Assembly (NCBI RefSeq): GCF_026151205.1
Contig: NC_087075.1
Location: 1,977,911 to 2,041,910 of the forward strand
DNA: 64,000 bases
Reading direction: 5' to 3'
Source: Bolinopsis microptera
Lineage: Eukaryota > Ctenophora > Tentaculata > Lobata > Bolinopsidae
Shown: piece after piece, positions 12,285 to 22,994 of the stretch
Layout: each line of letters opens with the position of its first letter
Numbering within the stretch: the stretch's first letter is position 1
Notes under the pieces: generated by a model
Seen by the model: the letters and a program-made list of their open reading frames with translations, nothing else
Databases searched by the model: none
Told to the model about the DNA's origin: nothing
Made by a program: the position numbers and the translations under genes

Positions 12285-12627
12285 ATGGAGGTAAGTATCG
12301 TTGGTTCTATGTTAATTGAAGTAAGACAATACTCTATAAACTATAGAAATAGTCCTAACCTGATCAGATGAATGTAATGTTAGAGGGTTGACTGAATATT
12401 TCTCAGGATATGGACCAACGTCTGGCGACTGTTGGATCAAAGAACAGTGCGTTTTTCAAAGATGTAATTAGGAAATACATTACTGGTAAGATATATAAAA
12501 GTTAGCCTCATTTTTTTAAAAAGCTTCCTCTGCCCCCTGCCCCCCCCCCCCCCCCCCCCCCTTATTGATAGCTGAATATTCATCTACTACAGAAGTCAGG
12601 GAGCTCTTGACCCGGCCTGCACCATAG
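12285..12627 (+). CDS. Weak candidate: tiny three-exon gene of unknown function
   Basis: Three segments could splice: 12285-12290 (ATGGAG followed by GTAAGT), 12407-12485 (after TTTCTCAG, before GTAAGA) and 12593-12627 (after CTACTACAG, ending in TAG). The phases agree and would give a 39-residue peptide containing DQRLATVGSKNSAFF. The middle exon has the best splice context. The product matches no family I know and it is very short, so this may be the relic of a longer gene or chance. A run of about 22 C residues lies in the second intron. Confidence 0.22.
12540..12561. repeat. Poly-C tract
   Basis: About 22 consecutive C residues. The length is probably uncertain in the assembly. Confidence 0.9.
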
Positions 12628-12639
12628 ATGAGGTGGTTA

Positions 12640-13500
12640 GGAGACCGCAGCCAAGGGGAGAGGCGGCCGGAGGCAGAACCTGAAAGAGGTTGGCCTAGAG
12701 CAAGCTCACAAGAATGACCAGTGCAGCTGAAGTCTCTTGGAAGAGCAGAAGACAGCCTCAACGAACGTTACAGGACGTTGTAGTAAGTAATATGTAGAAT
12801 CGGGGCTCATTGTCAGGATTCAACACAATGTTAAAATTCTCATTGTCCATAATTTAGCAATTACTATTTTTTCATGTGCGAGGAGGAAGGGAGTTGCGCA
12901 TGGCTCTCGAAAAAGTTTAATAGGGGGCTAAAAAAATGAAGAAGTATGATATAAACAATGTGTGTGTAAATATTTGAAATATTCCAGTTTTTTAAATGTA
13001 TATACTTATAACATATTCGTAAATTTTGTAAAATTCAGTTTTTTAAATGTATATACTTATAACATCTTTCGTAAATTTGGTAATATTCTTTTTAAATGTT
13101 TATACTTAGATTGCACTATTTTGAAATTTTGTGAAAATTCAGTTTTTAAATGTTATATACTTATTACATATTTTGCCCCCACCTTGTATAAGTTTAATGT
13201 GAGGAATTTCAAATCACCTGTTTCTCAAGACTGAGTACGACTATTATGCTTTTTTGGAAGTTAAATAAAAAAAAGCTGTTGAGCCTATAATGTGTACGAA
13301 AATACTGGTAATTGATACACTGTACACTGTTGATACGGAATTTGTCTGATTTGTTGAAGTGTAACAATGTAACAGACAACAGTAAAATTGAACACGTGTA
13401 CACAGTGTACACAGTGTGCAGTGTAAAATGTACACTTGTACACTGTACTGCCACTGTAAATGTTGATTAAACAACATCGTATTCATGATCTCAAATTATT
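12640..13500. other. AT-rich sequence with degenerate tandem repeat, no gene seen
   Basis: From about 12985 to 13165 an imperfect unit of roughly 55-60 bases recurs three to four times, each containing TTTTTAAATGTATATACTTA followed by ACAT. At 13395-13445 a GTGTACACAGTGTACAC-type palindromic run occurs. No coding evidence. Confidence 0.5.
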
Positions 13501-13559
13501 TGGTATATAGTAGTGTTGAAAGTATTAAAACTTTTAATACTCCAATCCACTTAATAATT

Positions 13560-13650
13560 GTAGGTTTACAACCTACCAGGACGCGCGCCGAGTTGGACTC
13601 GTCGACGGTCCAATATATGGAACAGATATTTTACGAGTATCACCCGTTAA
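13560..13650 (+). repeat. Dispersed repeat family C fragment
   Basis: Reverse-complement partner of 1697-1785. It contains CGAGTTGGACTCG and ATTTTACGAGTATCACCCG, preceded by the small palindrome TAGGTTTACAACCTA. Confidence 0.65.
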
Positions 13651-14010
13651 CTTAATAAGACCTGTAGTTCTTCTTCCTCTTTGAGTCTTACAAAAGACTA
13701 AAGGTTAAAAAGTTCCTATCATGTTACTTTTCGTTACGTACAGATTGTCCGTACAGTTATCCGATAGGAAATTCAAAATTACCCGGGGAAAAAGTCATTG
13801 GGCATACGTGTTTTATATTTGAGAGCTGTTGCTTTGCAGATAGCATACTGTACCTTCTGGTTCGAGGGTTTTGTCGTCAAAATTTGGAAATTCGGTTATT
13901 TTAGACCACCCCCATTCATTATTAAAACACCTTTATTGTTCTTTCTTAACATGCTGGACGCCCTTTTACAGAGACGGTAGATTATTAAATTTTGCATGTG
14001 ATCTGAAAAA

Positions 14011-15124
14011 ATGATGTTCTTTGGAGTGCCACAGGGGAGCTGTTTAGGGCCCCTTCTGTTCTTAATTTACATAAACGATCTTACAAACTCTGAAAAGAAC
14101 TCTAAATTTGTTCTATTTGCTGATGACACAAATATCTTCGTCGCTGCAAAAAGTAAAAACCTAGCATACAAAAAAGCCAATGAAGTCCTAAGTTCCGTAC
14201 ACCGCTACATGCTTGCCAATAAACTTCACATAAACACTGGCAAGAGCTGTTACCTTGAATTCTCAAACTCTCGATCCAACAAAGATGAAGATACACCCTC
14301 TGATCAAGAAATCAATATCAATGGCATACCTTTGGAGAGAGTACATGAAACTAAATTCTTAGGTGTAACAATCGATGAAGACCTAAACTGGAACGCACAT
14401 AGAAGGAAATTAGCAAAAAAACTAGCCAGCTGCTGTGGCATGCTAAATAGAATTAAAGATAACATTCCCACATCACTCCATAAAGATCTGTATCACACTC
14501 TGTTTGAAAGCTATCTCGCATATGGTATAACTGTCTGGGGAGGGGCATCTAACAAAAAACTTGAACCTCTGTTCAAAGCACAGAAAATGTGTGCCCGCCT
14601 AATTTTTGGAGATAAAGAAGCATACTTGGATAAATTTAAAACTAGTGCACGATGCAGACCCTACGGGGAGCAAATCCTGGGCAAGGAATTCTACAGAAAG
14701 GAGCATACAAAACCCCTCTTCAACACTCATGAAATCATGAATGTGCATAATCTTTACTTCTACCATTGTATTAATGACATCTTCAAGGTCTTGAAATATA
14801 GAACTCCTATATCACTATACTCCCTCTTTGAAACATCTGGCAGACTTGGCAAAGAGACACTCATTCTCACACCTAAACCATCAGACAGCTACATACAGAG
14901 CAGGGACAATATGGAATACAGTACGACAAAATCTCATGCTAACTACATTCACCTGTTATAAGCCCAATCACCTCAAATCATCCATAAGAATCACCATCAC
15001 TCACACTCAAAAGGAAGGAGAACCAAATAACTGGAACTTAGCCTTAAACAGCGTTCGACAAAATTCAAAAACTTTAAAATTGACCTTGCCTAGATTACTT
15101 AAGCTTGAAAAAGCGGTAATATCT
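14011..15124 (+). pseudogene. 5'-truncated LINE: reverse transcriptase C-terminal half
   Basis: The ORF begins inside the RT domain at FGVPQGSCLGP, continues to the catalytic FADDTN block, then KLHINTGKS, KFLGVTIDEDLNW and the thumb region with AYGITVWGG. The main frame ends at 14961. The expected C-terminal sequence (AGTIWNTVRQNL) continues in another frame from about 14900 to 15124, so one frameshift is present. Endonuclease and RT fingers are missing, as is typical of 5'-truncated retrotransposition. It is related to the minus-strand element at 16667-18946 (shared ANKLHIN). The start given is the first in-frame ATG and has no biological meaning. Confidence 0.85.
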
Positions 15125-15405
15125 TAGCAAAATATAACTTGCAGCAGCCCCATACCTTGTCATGAACATAATATCGAAACTACCTCTGTAACCACATCTT
15201 TCTCTGGGTGCAAAATAAATATATAAATTTATAGGGTTATTAGTTTTATAGAAATTTAAAAGTTCTATAGAATTTTATTATAGAAGGATTATTAACATTT
15301 GTTTTTTGTGTGTTTTGTGTTATGCATTTTTATACCTATTTTAGAAGAGATTTTTATAGAATGTTAGAAGTGCAGTAGGGTCAGTTTCAGACAAATTAAG
15401 CATAA

Positions 15406-16233
15406 ATGAACGACAGCATCGAGCGCCTGCATCTCTCGCTGCTAAAATGGACGACTGGGGTCAACAAGAGAACTTCAAATATCCCGATATGGGGAGACAC
15501 AGGAAGATATCCCCTTGGAATACAACTGAGTAAGCTCTTTCTTGACTTCCACAACAGGCTCGTCCTCCTTGACAGAAAAAACTCACCACAGATTGTTCGC
15601 CATGCTTTTGTAGAGCAAAGAAACCTAAAGCTGACCTGGTTCCGAACATCGAGAGCGCTGACCGACGCATTTGACCCAGGAGCAATTAAACGAACAATTG
15701 TCTCGAAGAATGTTCCCATGCCAAACAGCCAACTCGTTCGGAGTAGAACGAGAAATTGGTTCCAAGAAAAGTGGGAAAAAGCTCGACCTGAAAACAAAAA
15801 GCTTACTTTCTACAACAAAGTCAAAAGCAGCTTTGGATTAGAACCATACCTGTCTCTACCTATTCACAAGAAAACCCGATGTACCACATGGCTGAGGACA
15901 AGCTCCCACAAACTTAATATCGAGACGGGGCGATATGGCTGGAAAAACTCAAGCATCTTCTACAGAGCTTGCCACTTCTGCTGCAGCTCAGACAGAATCA
16001 CCATAGACCTCCTGAACGAGCTCCCGTTTAGTGACATCATTAAAGAAGACGAAGTCCATTTGCTTAAAGAATGTCCTGTCTACAAGGAGATCAGACAAAG
16101 AAACAGCACAGACCTTCACAACATACTCACAAATAGTCAATTCAGTAAATTATTTAATGAGGATTACATTTTAGAGACCAGAAATTTTGTTTATAATCTA
16201 TTTCGTGAAAGATTTCCTAAAAGTAAGCTATGA
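15406..16233 (+). pseudogene. LINE fragment: post-RT C-terminal region of a reverse transcriptase ORF
   Basis: 275 codons are open with no RT palm motifs. The first part (LHLSLLKWTTGVNKRTSN, then GDTGRYPL) is the conserved region just after RT in a LINE group common in aquatic invertebrates. The end holds the knuckle CHFC and EDEVHLLKEC. The fragment lacks everything upstream and is probably a 5'-truncated copy, although its frame is still clean, which suggests a recent insertion. The likely 3' UTR runs to about 16425, where TTTCTAATTC-type simple repeats appear. Confidence 0.8.
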
Positions 16234-16660
16234 CTTAGTATCCTTATTTCGTGCACACTTTCAAACCATTTAATTATTTATTTAAGATATTATGTTCTTT
16301 TTATTGTTTGGTTGTATAACTTTCATTTAACTGATTGGGATCTGACACATGTAATTTTGTAATGATCTTTCTAATTTCTAATTCTAATTTCTAATTCTTT
16401 CATTCTTTCTAATTCTTTCCTGCCACTCAGCATTGCCTACTGTAAAGTAGAAATTTTTCTGAGACAAAAGAGAAACTGACCTTGTCTCACTAAATTCAAC
16501 CACTTCCCATAATAAAAATACTAACAAATAAAGTTTTTTGAATAATTATATACAACCACTAAAGAATATTTCCTCAAGTTTACTTCTAGTTAACTAATTC
16601 GTGGTTTAAGCTCTTATTTTATTTATGAAAGGAATGTAAAATAAAACTTATTGTTTCATT
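16234..16660. repeat. LINE 3' UTR and simple repeats
   Basis: Follows the ORF ending at 16233. A CTTTCTAATT-type simple repeat lies at about 16370-16425. No other feature was seen. Confidence 0.45.
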
Positions 16661-16666
16661 GAAAAC

Positions 16667-18946
16667 TTATTGTTTCATTGCCATGGTGGGTTTGAAGTGT
16701 ATGTAGCAGCACTTGGACATGTTTATATGTAATTTATTCGCTCTCATATAAGATTGTAATGATAACAAAAGCTCATTTCCTCGTTCATATGCCTCACGTT
16801 TTGTTTTGCCGACAACAAATGTATTGGTGTCATCAGCAAAGGTAACAAATGATCCTAGTTTAGGACTGTGTGCAAGATTGCCCGTGAAAGGTATCATTTG
16901 GGTTGTGCATGAACGTTCATTAACAAAACCGTGTTGTCGGTCATCCAACAGATCAGAACATGCAGCGTATAATGCAGTCTTTATGCACCTTTCAAAGACT
17001 TTCATTACAAGAGATGTTAACGAGATAGGCCTGTAGTTCTCAACCGAAGACTTATCGCCCTTTTTGTGCACTGGTACTACAATTAGTGCCAGCTTCCAAT
17101 CAGGGGGTATGCATCCGCTTGAGAAAGACAGGTTAAATAAAACACTAAGTGGGTATGCAAGGCTTTGGGCACAGTTTTTGAGGACTCTCCCATGAATCCC
17201 ATCAGGGCCAGGGGCCTTGTTAGGATTCAACTTTTTAAGAATCAACAGAACATCTTCTCTACTAAACACAAGACTTGAGAAACAATCATCACGAAAATCT
17301 ATGTCAATGCCATAATCGCTCTCTTGAGAAAACTGCTCATAAAAATATTCGTTAAAAAGGGCAGCTTGATCAGATGGATTGTTTCGAAAGCGATTATGAT
17401 ATTTGACAGTTTCAGGGATCCTGGTTGACTTTGATTTAGATTTAACGTAGGTCCAGAATTTCTTGGAGATAAGAGCATCATCGGAGTCATCCTCAACACT
17501 GAGTCTCATTCTTTCGTCCATCAAATTTTTAAATTTTGTGCAAAATGCACGAAACTTTTGTTTATGAGACTCAGAGTTGCTCCCCATATGCCTTATTCTC
17601 CATTTCTCCTTATTTCGTAGGAGACAATCACATTCGGAGTCATACCATGGGGGCTGGAACTGAGACTTAATGGTCTTTTTAGGGATCCATCGGTCACAGG
17701 CTGCACCGAGAACTCCTCTGAATCGACTCCAGGCAAGATAAGGATCATTACACTCAAATATACTATCCCACTACTACTATGTCGGAGCTAAGTCCGATCT
17801 ACGCCAGAAAACCCCCTCCATATATCCCTGTCCCGCATCAGGGTTCGCAGTTCCTCTTTAGAGTTTGTCCCAACTTCCTTCAGTAACATAGACAAGTAGC
17901 TTATCCCAATCGATGCTAAATAACTCAGAATTCAGGCCCCTAAAATTACCATTACTATAATTAAAGATCTTTCTTTTAGGCTGCTTAATATACTTGGTCT
18001 TAATATCAATGTCAAAAGTGATACAAAAGTGGTCGGACATACACATTTCGTTTTGATCTAAAACTTTAACATTCTTAATAAGGTTTTGAATGTTAGTGAA
18101 CACAAGATCTAAGGTGTTGCCTGACTTGTGAGTAGGGGAGCTAATAAGTTGTGTATGTCCGAGGTCATCAGTGAGAAAATTTACAAAACTAGAATGTAGC
18201 TGGCAAGATGACTGACCATCTGGCCAGGAAATCGAAGCCAAATTAAAGTCACCTACCAGAATGTGCCTTTGCAATTTTCTGGCAGATGCTAAAGTAACAA
18301 AATGTTTCTTGAAAGATTCAAAATTATCTAAGCCAAGCGTTCCTACTCTATAAAATGTTGATATACAAAAGTTTCTTCCACACTGAGTCTTAATTATGAT
18401 GGATAATAATTCAGCTTGAACACTAACTTTAGAGAACTTTAGACTCGAGATATCAATGTCTGTTCTATAGGCAATCAGAACACCACCACCGTTTTTTCTG
18501 AATTTCTTGGGCTGGGTTGCATCCACTGGATGCGATCTTAAGGATCGGTCAAGCCTAAATTCTTTGTATTTGTCAGGGAGCACCTCATTACTGAGAATGG
18601 AATTTTTCAGCCATGTCTCGTTTAGAATAATGATGTGAGGCTTATGTTTGTAGATATAACCATGGAATTCATGTATCTTGGTCATATTTAGTGGTGGTGT
18701 TCCTGATGCTAAATCGCGTGTATTTAGGAAACCATGGACATTATTGTAAACAACGGATAAATTTGGTCCAGGGCTCAGTGAGGAACAATTACAAATTACT
18801 ATCAGGGAAATATCTAGGAGAGATAGAAAAACCAGACCACACCTAGACATGACCCCAAGCCAGCTGCTGGTTATACCGAAAAGTAACTTAACAGTCTGTT
18901 TCGGTGACATGGTAGGTGACAGTTCGGTTTTTGTGGTAGATAGCAA
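16667..18946 (-). pseudogene. Minus-strand LINE with endonuclease and internally deleted reverse transcriptase
   Basis: Reading leftward, 18946-17858 encodes an AP-type endonuclease: NVHGFLNTRD, IILNETWL, GGGVLIAYR, VGDFN, TLDLVFTN and SDHFCITF are all present. A stop and about 85 bases of foreign sequence follow (17771-17857). The second frame, from about 17775 to 16667, begins with DPYLAW and YDSECD, then RT blocks NKAPGPDGI, VENYRPISLTS and QHGFVNERSC. It jumps directly to VTFADDTN, so RT motif A and the GVPQGS block are deleted at about 16890. The element cannot encode a working RT. Confidence 0.85.
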
Positions 18947-19075
18947 TTTTACAGAAATTGCAGCTAAGGCTGTCCCAATGCCCCTCTCCCCCTATACACA
19001 AATTTAAAGTGTCTGGCGTTTCACTATAGAGTTTCGACGATACAGGGGGTGCCGCACACTCGTGCGGGGCGGGTC

Positions 19076-19215
19076 ATGCAACGTATTTGATTGACGATGT
19101 CAATCCGTCGAGATCTTTGCTCTGCGAAGCAGAGCAACGATCGATGCGAAGCAAGAATGCTAGTTTGCGCGGCGCGTCGAAGCGGCGAAGTCCTCCAAAC
19201 AACGTATGACAAACC
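19076..19215 (+). repeat. Dispersed repeat family D
   Basis: Reverse-complement partner of 2324-2480. It begins near TTTGATTGACGATGTC and includes CTAGTTTGCGCGGCGCG. It sits exactly between the LINE at 16667-18946 and the RT fragment that follows. Confidence 0.7.
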
Positions 19216-19715
19216 GATACCAACTCTGGAGCTGTTTATGGACGATAGCTGTCTGACCACTGCACGTGCAGAGGACATGCAAACGTTACTCAATGTGTTT
19301 TAGAAGTACGTGGACTGGTCCAGATTTAAGTTAAAGTCCCATCAAGTCCAGAGCACTGGTGTTGAAGAATGGAGTGGCTGTGAGGTGGGTTGAGAAGGTA
19401 GCAGTAGGAGAGAAGGAAGTGGAGAGAGAAGAGATGTGTTTGCAGTTGGGTGGTGAGGTGATTCCGAATGTGTCAGAGAAGCCGATAAAGTTCCTTGGGA
19501 GATGGATAAGAGTGGAAGGAAATGACAAATCAGTCATTGTATCGAGTCAACCAAGGTCGACCTTAACACTTTTCTTCGGAGACTCGATGAAAGTTCCCTT
19601 ACTGGACTCCAGAAGTGCTTGGGATATCAGTACATGGTCCTTCCAAAACTGAAGTGGCCTCTTGCCATCTAGTATGATATTCCGATCACAACAGTTACCA
19701 GATGGGAACAAGTTA
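19215..19715 (+). pseudogene. Reverse transcriptase fragment with FMDD catalytic box
   Basis: In shifting frames the order is ELFMDDSCLTTARAEDMQTL, then KYVDWSRFKLK, LVLKNG-like, VSEKPIKFLGRWI, and near 19650-19700 LPKLKWPL-like. This matches a known LINE-type RT in which MDD replaces the commoner ADD and SEKPVKSLG follows. At least two frameshifts are present. Short AAACAAAATTTA repeats follow at about 19718-19765. Confidence 0.7.
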
Positions 19716-19765
19716 AACAAAATTTAAGTTAAACAAAATTTAGGTTAAACAAAATTTAAATTTTA

Positions 19766-20017
19766 TTGCCATTACAATGAATAATGATATCATAATAAAT
19801 ATAAGTAAACATCCGATAATAAACTTGTTACATCCAGTACAACCCAAGATGTCAGCCGACTAACAAAAATAAAGTAAGCTAGCATGTTCATAGTTTTTCT
19901 AACGAGCATACTAAGGCTGTACGGAAATAGCTTCAATTCTACGTCATATTAAAAACTTTACATCATTTTTGAGATACAAAAATAAATTTTAAAATAAATA
20001 ACTCTTTTGCTGCTTAG
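19766..20017. other. AT-rich sequence upstream of the tubulin exons
   Basis: No earlier beta-tubulin exon is recognisable here although the last three exons follow. A possible acceptor, CTGCTTAG, lies at the boundary with the tandem array. Confidence 0.4.
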
Positions 20018-20345
20018 GTGTATGCTGCGAGGGAAGATCTAATATTGAAATTAAAACATTACAGTTGCGTGTATGCTGCGAGGGAAGATCTAATATTGAA
20101 ATTAAAACATTACAGTTGCGTGTATGCTGCGAGGGAAGATCTAATATTGAAATTAAAACATTACAGTTGCGTGTATGCTGCGAGGGAAGATCTAATATTG
20201 AAATTAAAACATTACAGTTGCGTGTATGCTGCGAGGGAAGATCTAATACTGAAATTAAAACATTACAGTTGCGTGTATGCTGCGAGGGAAGATATAATAC
20301 TGAAATTAAAACATTACAGTTGCGTGCATGCTGCGAGGGAAGATC
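20018..20345 (+). repeat. 51-bp tandem array spanning a beta-tubulin splice acceptor
   Basis: Unit starts lie at 20018, 20069, 20120, 20171, 20222, 20273 and 20324. Each unit contains intron-like sequence ending in AAAACATTACAG followed by the first bases of the tubulin exon (CTGCGAGGGAAGATCT). Only the last copy continues into coding sequence, so the exon start is preceded by several near-identical acceptor sites. Earlier units cannot be coding in the tubulin frame because each has a TAA after the exon-like part. Two long open frames through the array arise only because 51 is divisible by three. Confidence 0.9.
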
Positions 20346-21149
20346 TCAATGAGGGAGGTGGACAAACACATGACAGATCTTCAGACTAAACACAGTTCCT
20401 CGTTCGTGGAATGGGTTCCAAGTAACGTTAAGACAGCTTGCTGTAACGTACCTCCTAAGGGTGTTAGTGTAGCGGGTAAGAACTTGTAATTATCAAGATA
20501 ACAGTCGTCATTGTAATGTTTATATTAAATTACTTTGCATAGTTAATTCAACTTTCAAGATTGACATCAAATGCCTTTTATCTTGGTCGTCAATCATTGC
20601 TGTAAATTAATATTGCTGTAATGTTGCGGTAATATTACTGTGATACTGTCGTCATATTACTGTAATATTACTGTGATATTACTGTAATATTACTGTAATA
20701 TTGCTGTAATATTTCTGTAATATTACTGTAATACTGCCGTCATATTACTGTAATATTACTTAAATTGTCAGGCACGTTTATCGGTAACAACACGTCTATA
20801 CACGAGTGCTTTGGAAGGACACTAGACCGGTTCTCTCGGATGTTCTCGCGGCGAGCTTTTACACACTGGTACACAGGGGAGGGCATGGATCTCCAGGAGT
20901 TCACTGAGGTTTGTTTGTGTGTATGTACGTTTGTTTGTGTGTCTGTATGTTTGTTTGTTAGACACATCTATAATTCATCGCAGTTCCCTTTTGTATCTGT
21001 TTTCTAAATGTCTACATTACAAATAACCTGTTGTCCTGGTGCAGGCGGAGAACAACCTACGAGACTTGTGTACAGAGTACCTGAAGTACCAGGAATGTGG
21101 CAGTGAGGAGTGCAGTGAAGGAGAGGATGACGAGGTTTACGAGGATTAG
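20320..21149 (+). CDS. tubb: Divergent beta-tubulin, last three exons
   Basis: Exons are 20320-20475, 20772-20908 and 21045-21149, all with GT-AG borders and agreeing phases. The translation follows the beta-tubulin C-terminus: [11 protein letters not shown] (usual FRGRMSMKEVD), [45 protein letters not shown], then an acidic tail ending GEDDEVYED before TAG. These are the helices on the outer microtubule surface that bind motors and associated proteins. The frame is intact but many usually fixed positions are changed, so this is a divergent isotype or a recent pseudogene. No exons for the GTP-binding half lie upstream. First exons of a beta-tubulin occur 8 kb downstream on the same strand. 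Confidence 0.85.
20615..20765. repeat. Degenerate (TAATATTACTG)n array in a tubulin intron
   Basis: About a dozen imperfect copies of an 11-base unit fill the intron almost up to the acceptor of the next exon at 20772. Confidence 0.8.
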
Positions 21150-21329
21150 AGTTCACTGTAGGTTGGGTGATAATGCACGTGGGGTGACAGTGCAAGACCT
21201 CTGAACTTTTTGTGTGGGCAAGTATATTAGAGTATTAGGGCCTATTATAATGCAATGGATATCTTTATTAACACAAACATTGTTATGAAATATTGTTAAT
21301 CTTGACGTTTTTCGGCTTTATTAAATTGA

Positions 21330-21886
21330 TACGGGTGTAAGGCTGTCAGAATGAAGGTGTTTTTATAAAAGCCACAAAATCTTTAAAAACAGCTGTTTTA
21401 AACCAGAAACTTCACAAACACCTAAAAACTAGGGAAAGTTTCCTTCCCCGGGTTTGGAATTGTTAAAATTTGCCAGTAAAAGGGAAAAAAATTGGCATGA
21501 AATATACCCCTTTTTAGACTACGGCTGTCAGAATGAAGTTTTGTATTTTGAGGCCTACATTACAAAAAAAAACTTTTTGGTTTATATTGGACTTGCAGGC
21601 AGTTAGGTAAATTATACACCAATACCATATCACCTCTTTTGTCAACTAAATCACTATTCTTTGGGAATTATACAACATAGAAGGAAGACTGCGGCTGTCA
21701 GAATGAAGTTTTCCAAAACAAAGTTGTCCCCATTTTTCCATCATGGCTCTAGGAATCTTTTTAGACCCTCTATCGTTATTAACACATATCTGCAGCGTTA
21801 TTCTACCCAAATCAAACATTTCTGGCATTTTGGTATAAGTCAATAATCGCAATTTAGAAAACCTTCATTCTGACAGCCGTATTGAA
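21330..21886. mobile_element. MITE-like element, partial, GGCTGTCAGAATGA family
   Basis: The left end TACGGGTGTAAGGCTGTCAG equals the terminal motif of the complete element at 26245-26834. Internal copies of CGGCTGTCAGAATGAAG lie near 21523 and 21689, and the right end is the inverted form (CATTCTGACAGCCG near 21865) without the outermost TACACCCGTA. No protein is encoded. It lies 180 bases downstream of the tubulin stop codon. Confidence 0.65.
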
Positions 21887-22117
21887 TAGTACACTTTTAA
21901 ATTTTATATATTGGGCTGTGAGGTATTTCTAGGGCCTATGTTAGCTATGTGTATGAACTAATTGACAAGTATGACCTTTTACACACTACAACTTTTTCCA
22001 ATGCTGGCCCCCAATTACTGCACTAGGCCCCCAATTATATTTATTGCATGTTATTGTCAACTTCAACTTGAAGAACAATCCATGGTTACAAGCTCTCTCT
22101 CATAACTGCTTGAAATC

Positions 22118-22508
22118 TCATTAAAGTATATAAAAAAATAAGTATAAAGAATAAGGAAAAGGAACGGGAATGAAGCCAATACCAGAAGTGAAACCCCACC
22201 AAAGAATAATTGATCCTTAGGTAGACCTGGTGAAATAAAATAACTGAACTGTAAGTTTAAGAAAAGACGGAAGGAATAAAGGAGAGAGGAAATAATGTTA
22301 TGTGAACATCATCAGCAGATGACTTGGCACACCGGTTTCGGAGGTTTAATACCTGTACCGGTTTAATGTGCCAAGACCCCCTAGCAATCACTCGTCAGTG
22401 ATCACCTGTCCACGTTAAATGTGATGTCAAGGATGTCGCTGACATCAAGTATACTGTATTTGTACAGAATACTAGGTCGGTCTTTCAGAAGCTTTCTGAA
22501 TTTACTCT
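22118..22508 (-). other. 3' region of the Naiad-like element with clustered hairpins
   Basis: Three inverted repeats lie close together: GATGTC-AGC-GACATC near 22433-22447, ATCACT-GACG-AGTGAT near 22385-22402, and a longer one pairing CTTGGCACA/ACCGGT with ACCGGT/GTGCCAAG at 22322-22376. They follow the ORF stop and could be folded RNA in the element transcript. No protein-coding frame was seen. Confidence 0.5.
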
Positions 22509-22994
22509 TCAGGAGTCTGTCATTATAACATCTTGAAAGAAGTGTCCTATAAACTTATAAAGGGTGTTGGTAGAACACAGAAAAGAATCAAGGTCAGAGA
22601 TAATGGAAGAGTAACGAAGGACCTGACCGTAAAAAACATTATAACCAACAGAAGAGGAAATATCACTGTTAGGAAAGGTGTACATGACCACAGGAAAGTT
22701 GAAGTCATCAAGTTTGTTGTAAAGCTTGGTGGCGACGTGTCCGGAGTTATTCATCGAGATGTTGATGTCGAGATAGTTTACGGACTTATTGTCGTCACCA
22801 CTCCTCTCCATAAGCAGGTCAGGTGGATAAATGGACCTGATTAGGTTAGAGAAATACAAATAGTTCATGGTGTTGAAGTCGTCGACATATCTGCAGTTTC
22901 TTGAGAGGAGCTTAGCGAGACCGAACTTCTTTTCTTTGATTAGGCGTGTCATGTAGTTGAATTCACACTTCCCTAGCGAAAGATCAGCGAACTG

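Noticed and set aside
20018-20389. Long open frames with [17 protein letters not shown] repeats
   Set aside because: They arise because the 51-base unit is a multiple of three. The tubulin frame is a different one, and the unit contains intron sequence.
22322-22402. Hammerhead ribozyme in the Naiad 3' region
   Set aside because: On the minus strand CTGACGA and GAAA both occur, as in hammerhead cores. The intervening 50 bases do not form the required stem II, and the pairing seen runs differently.
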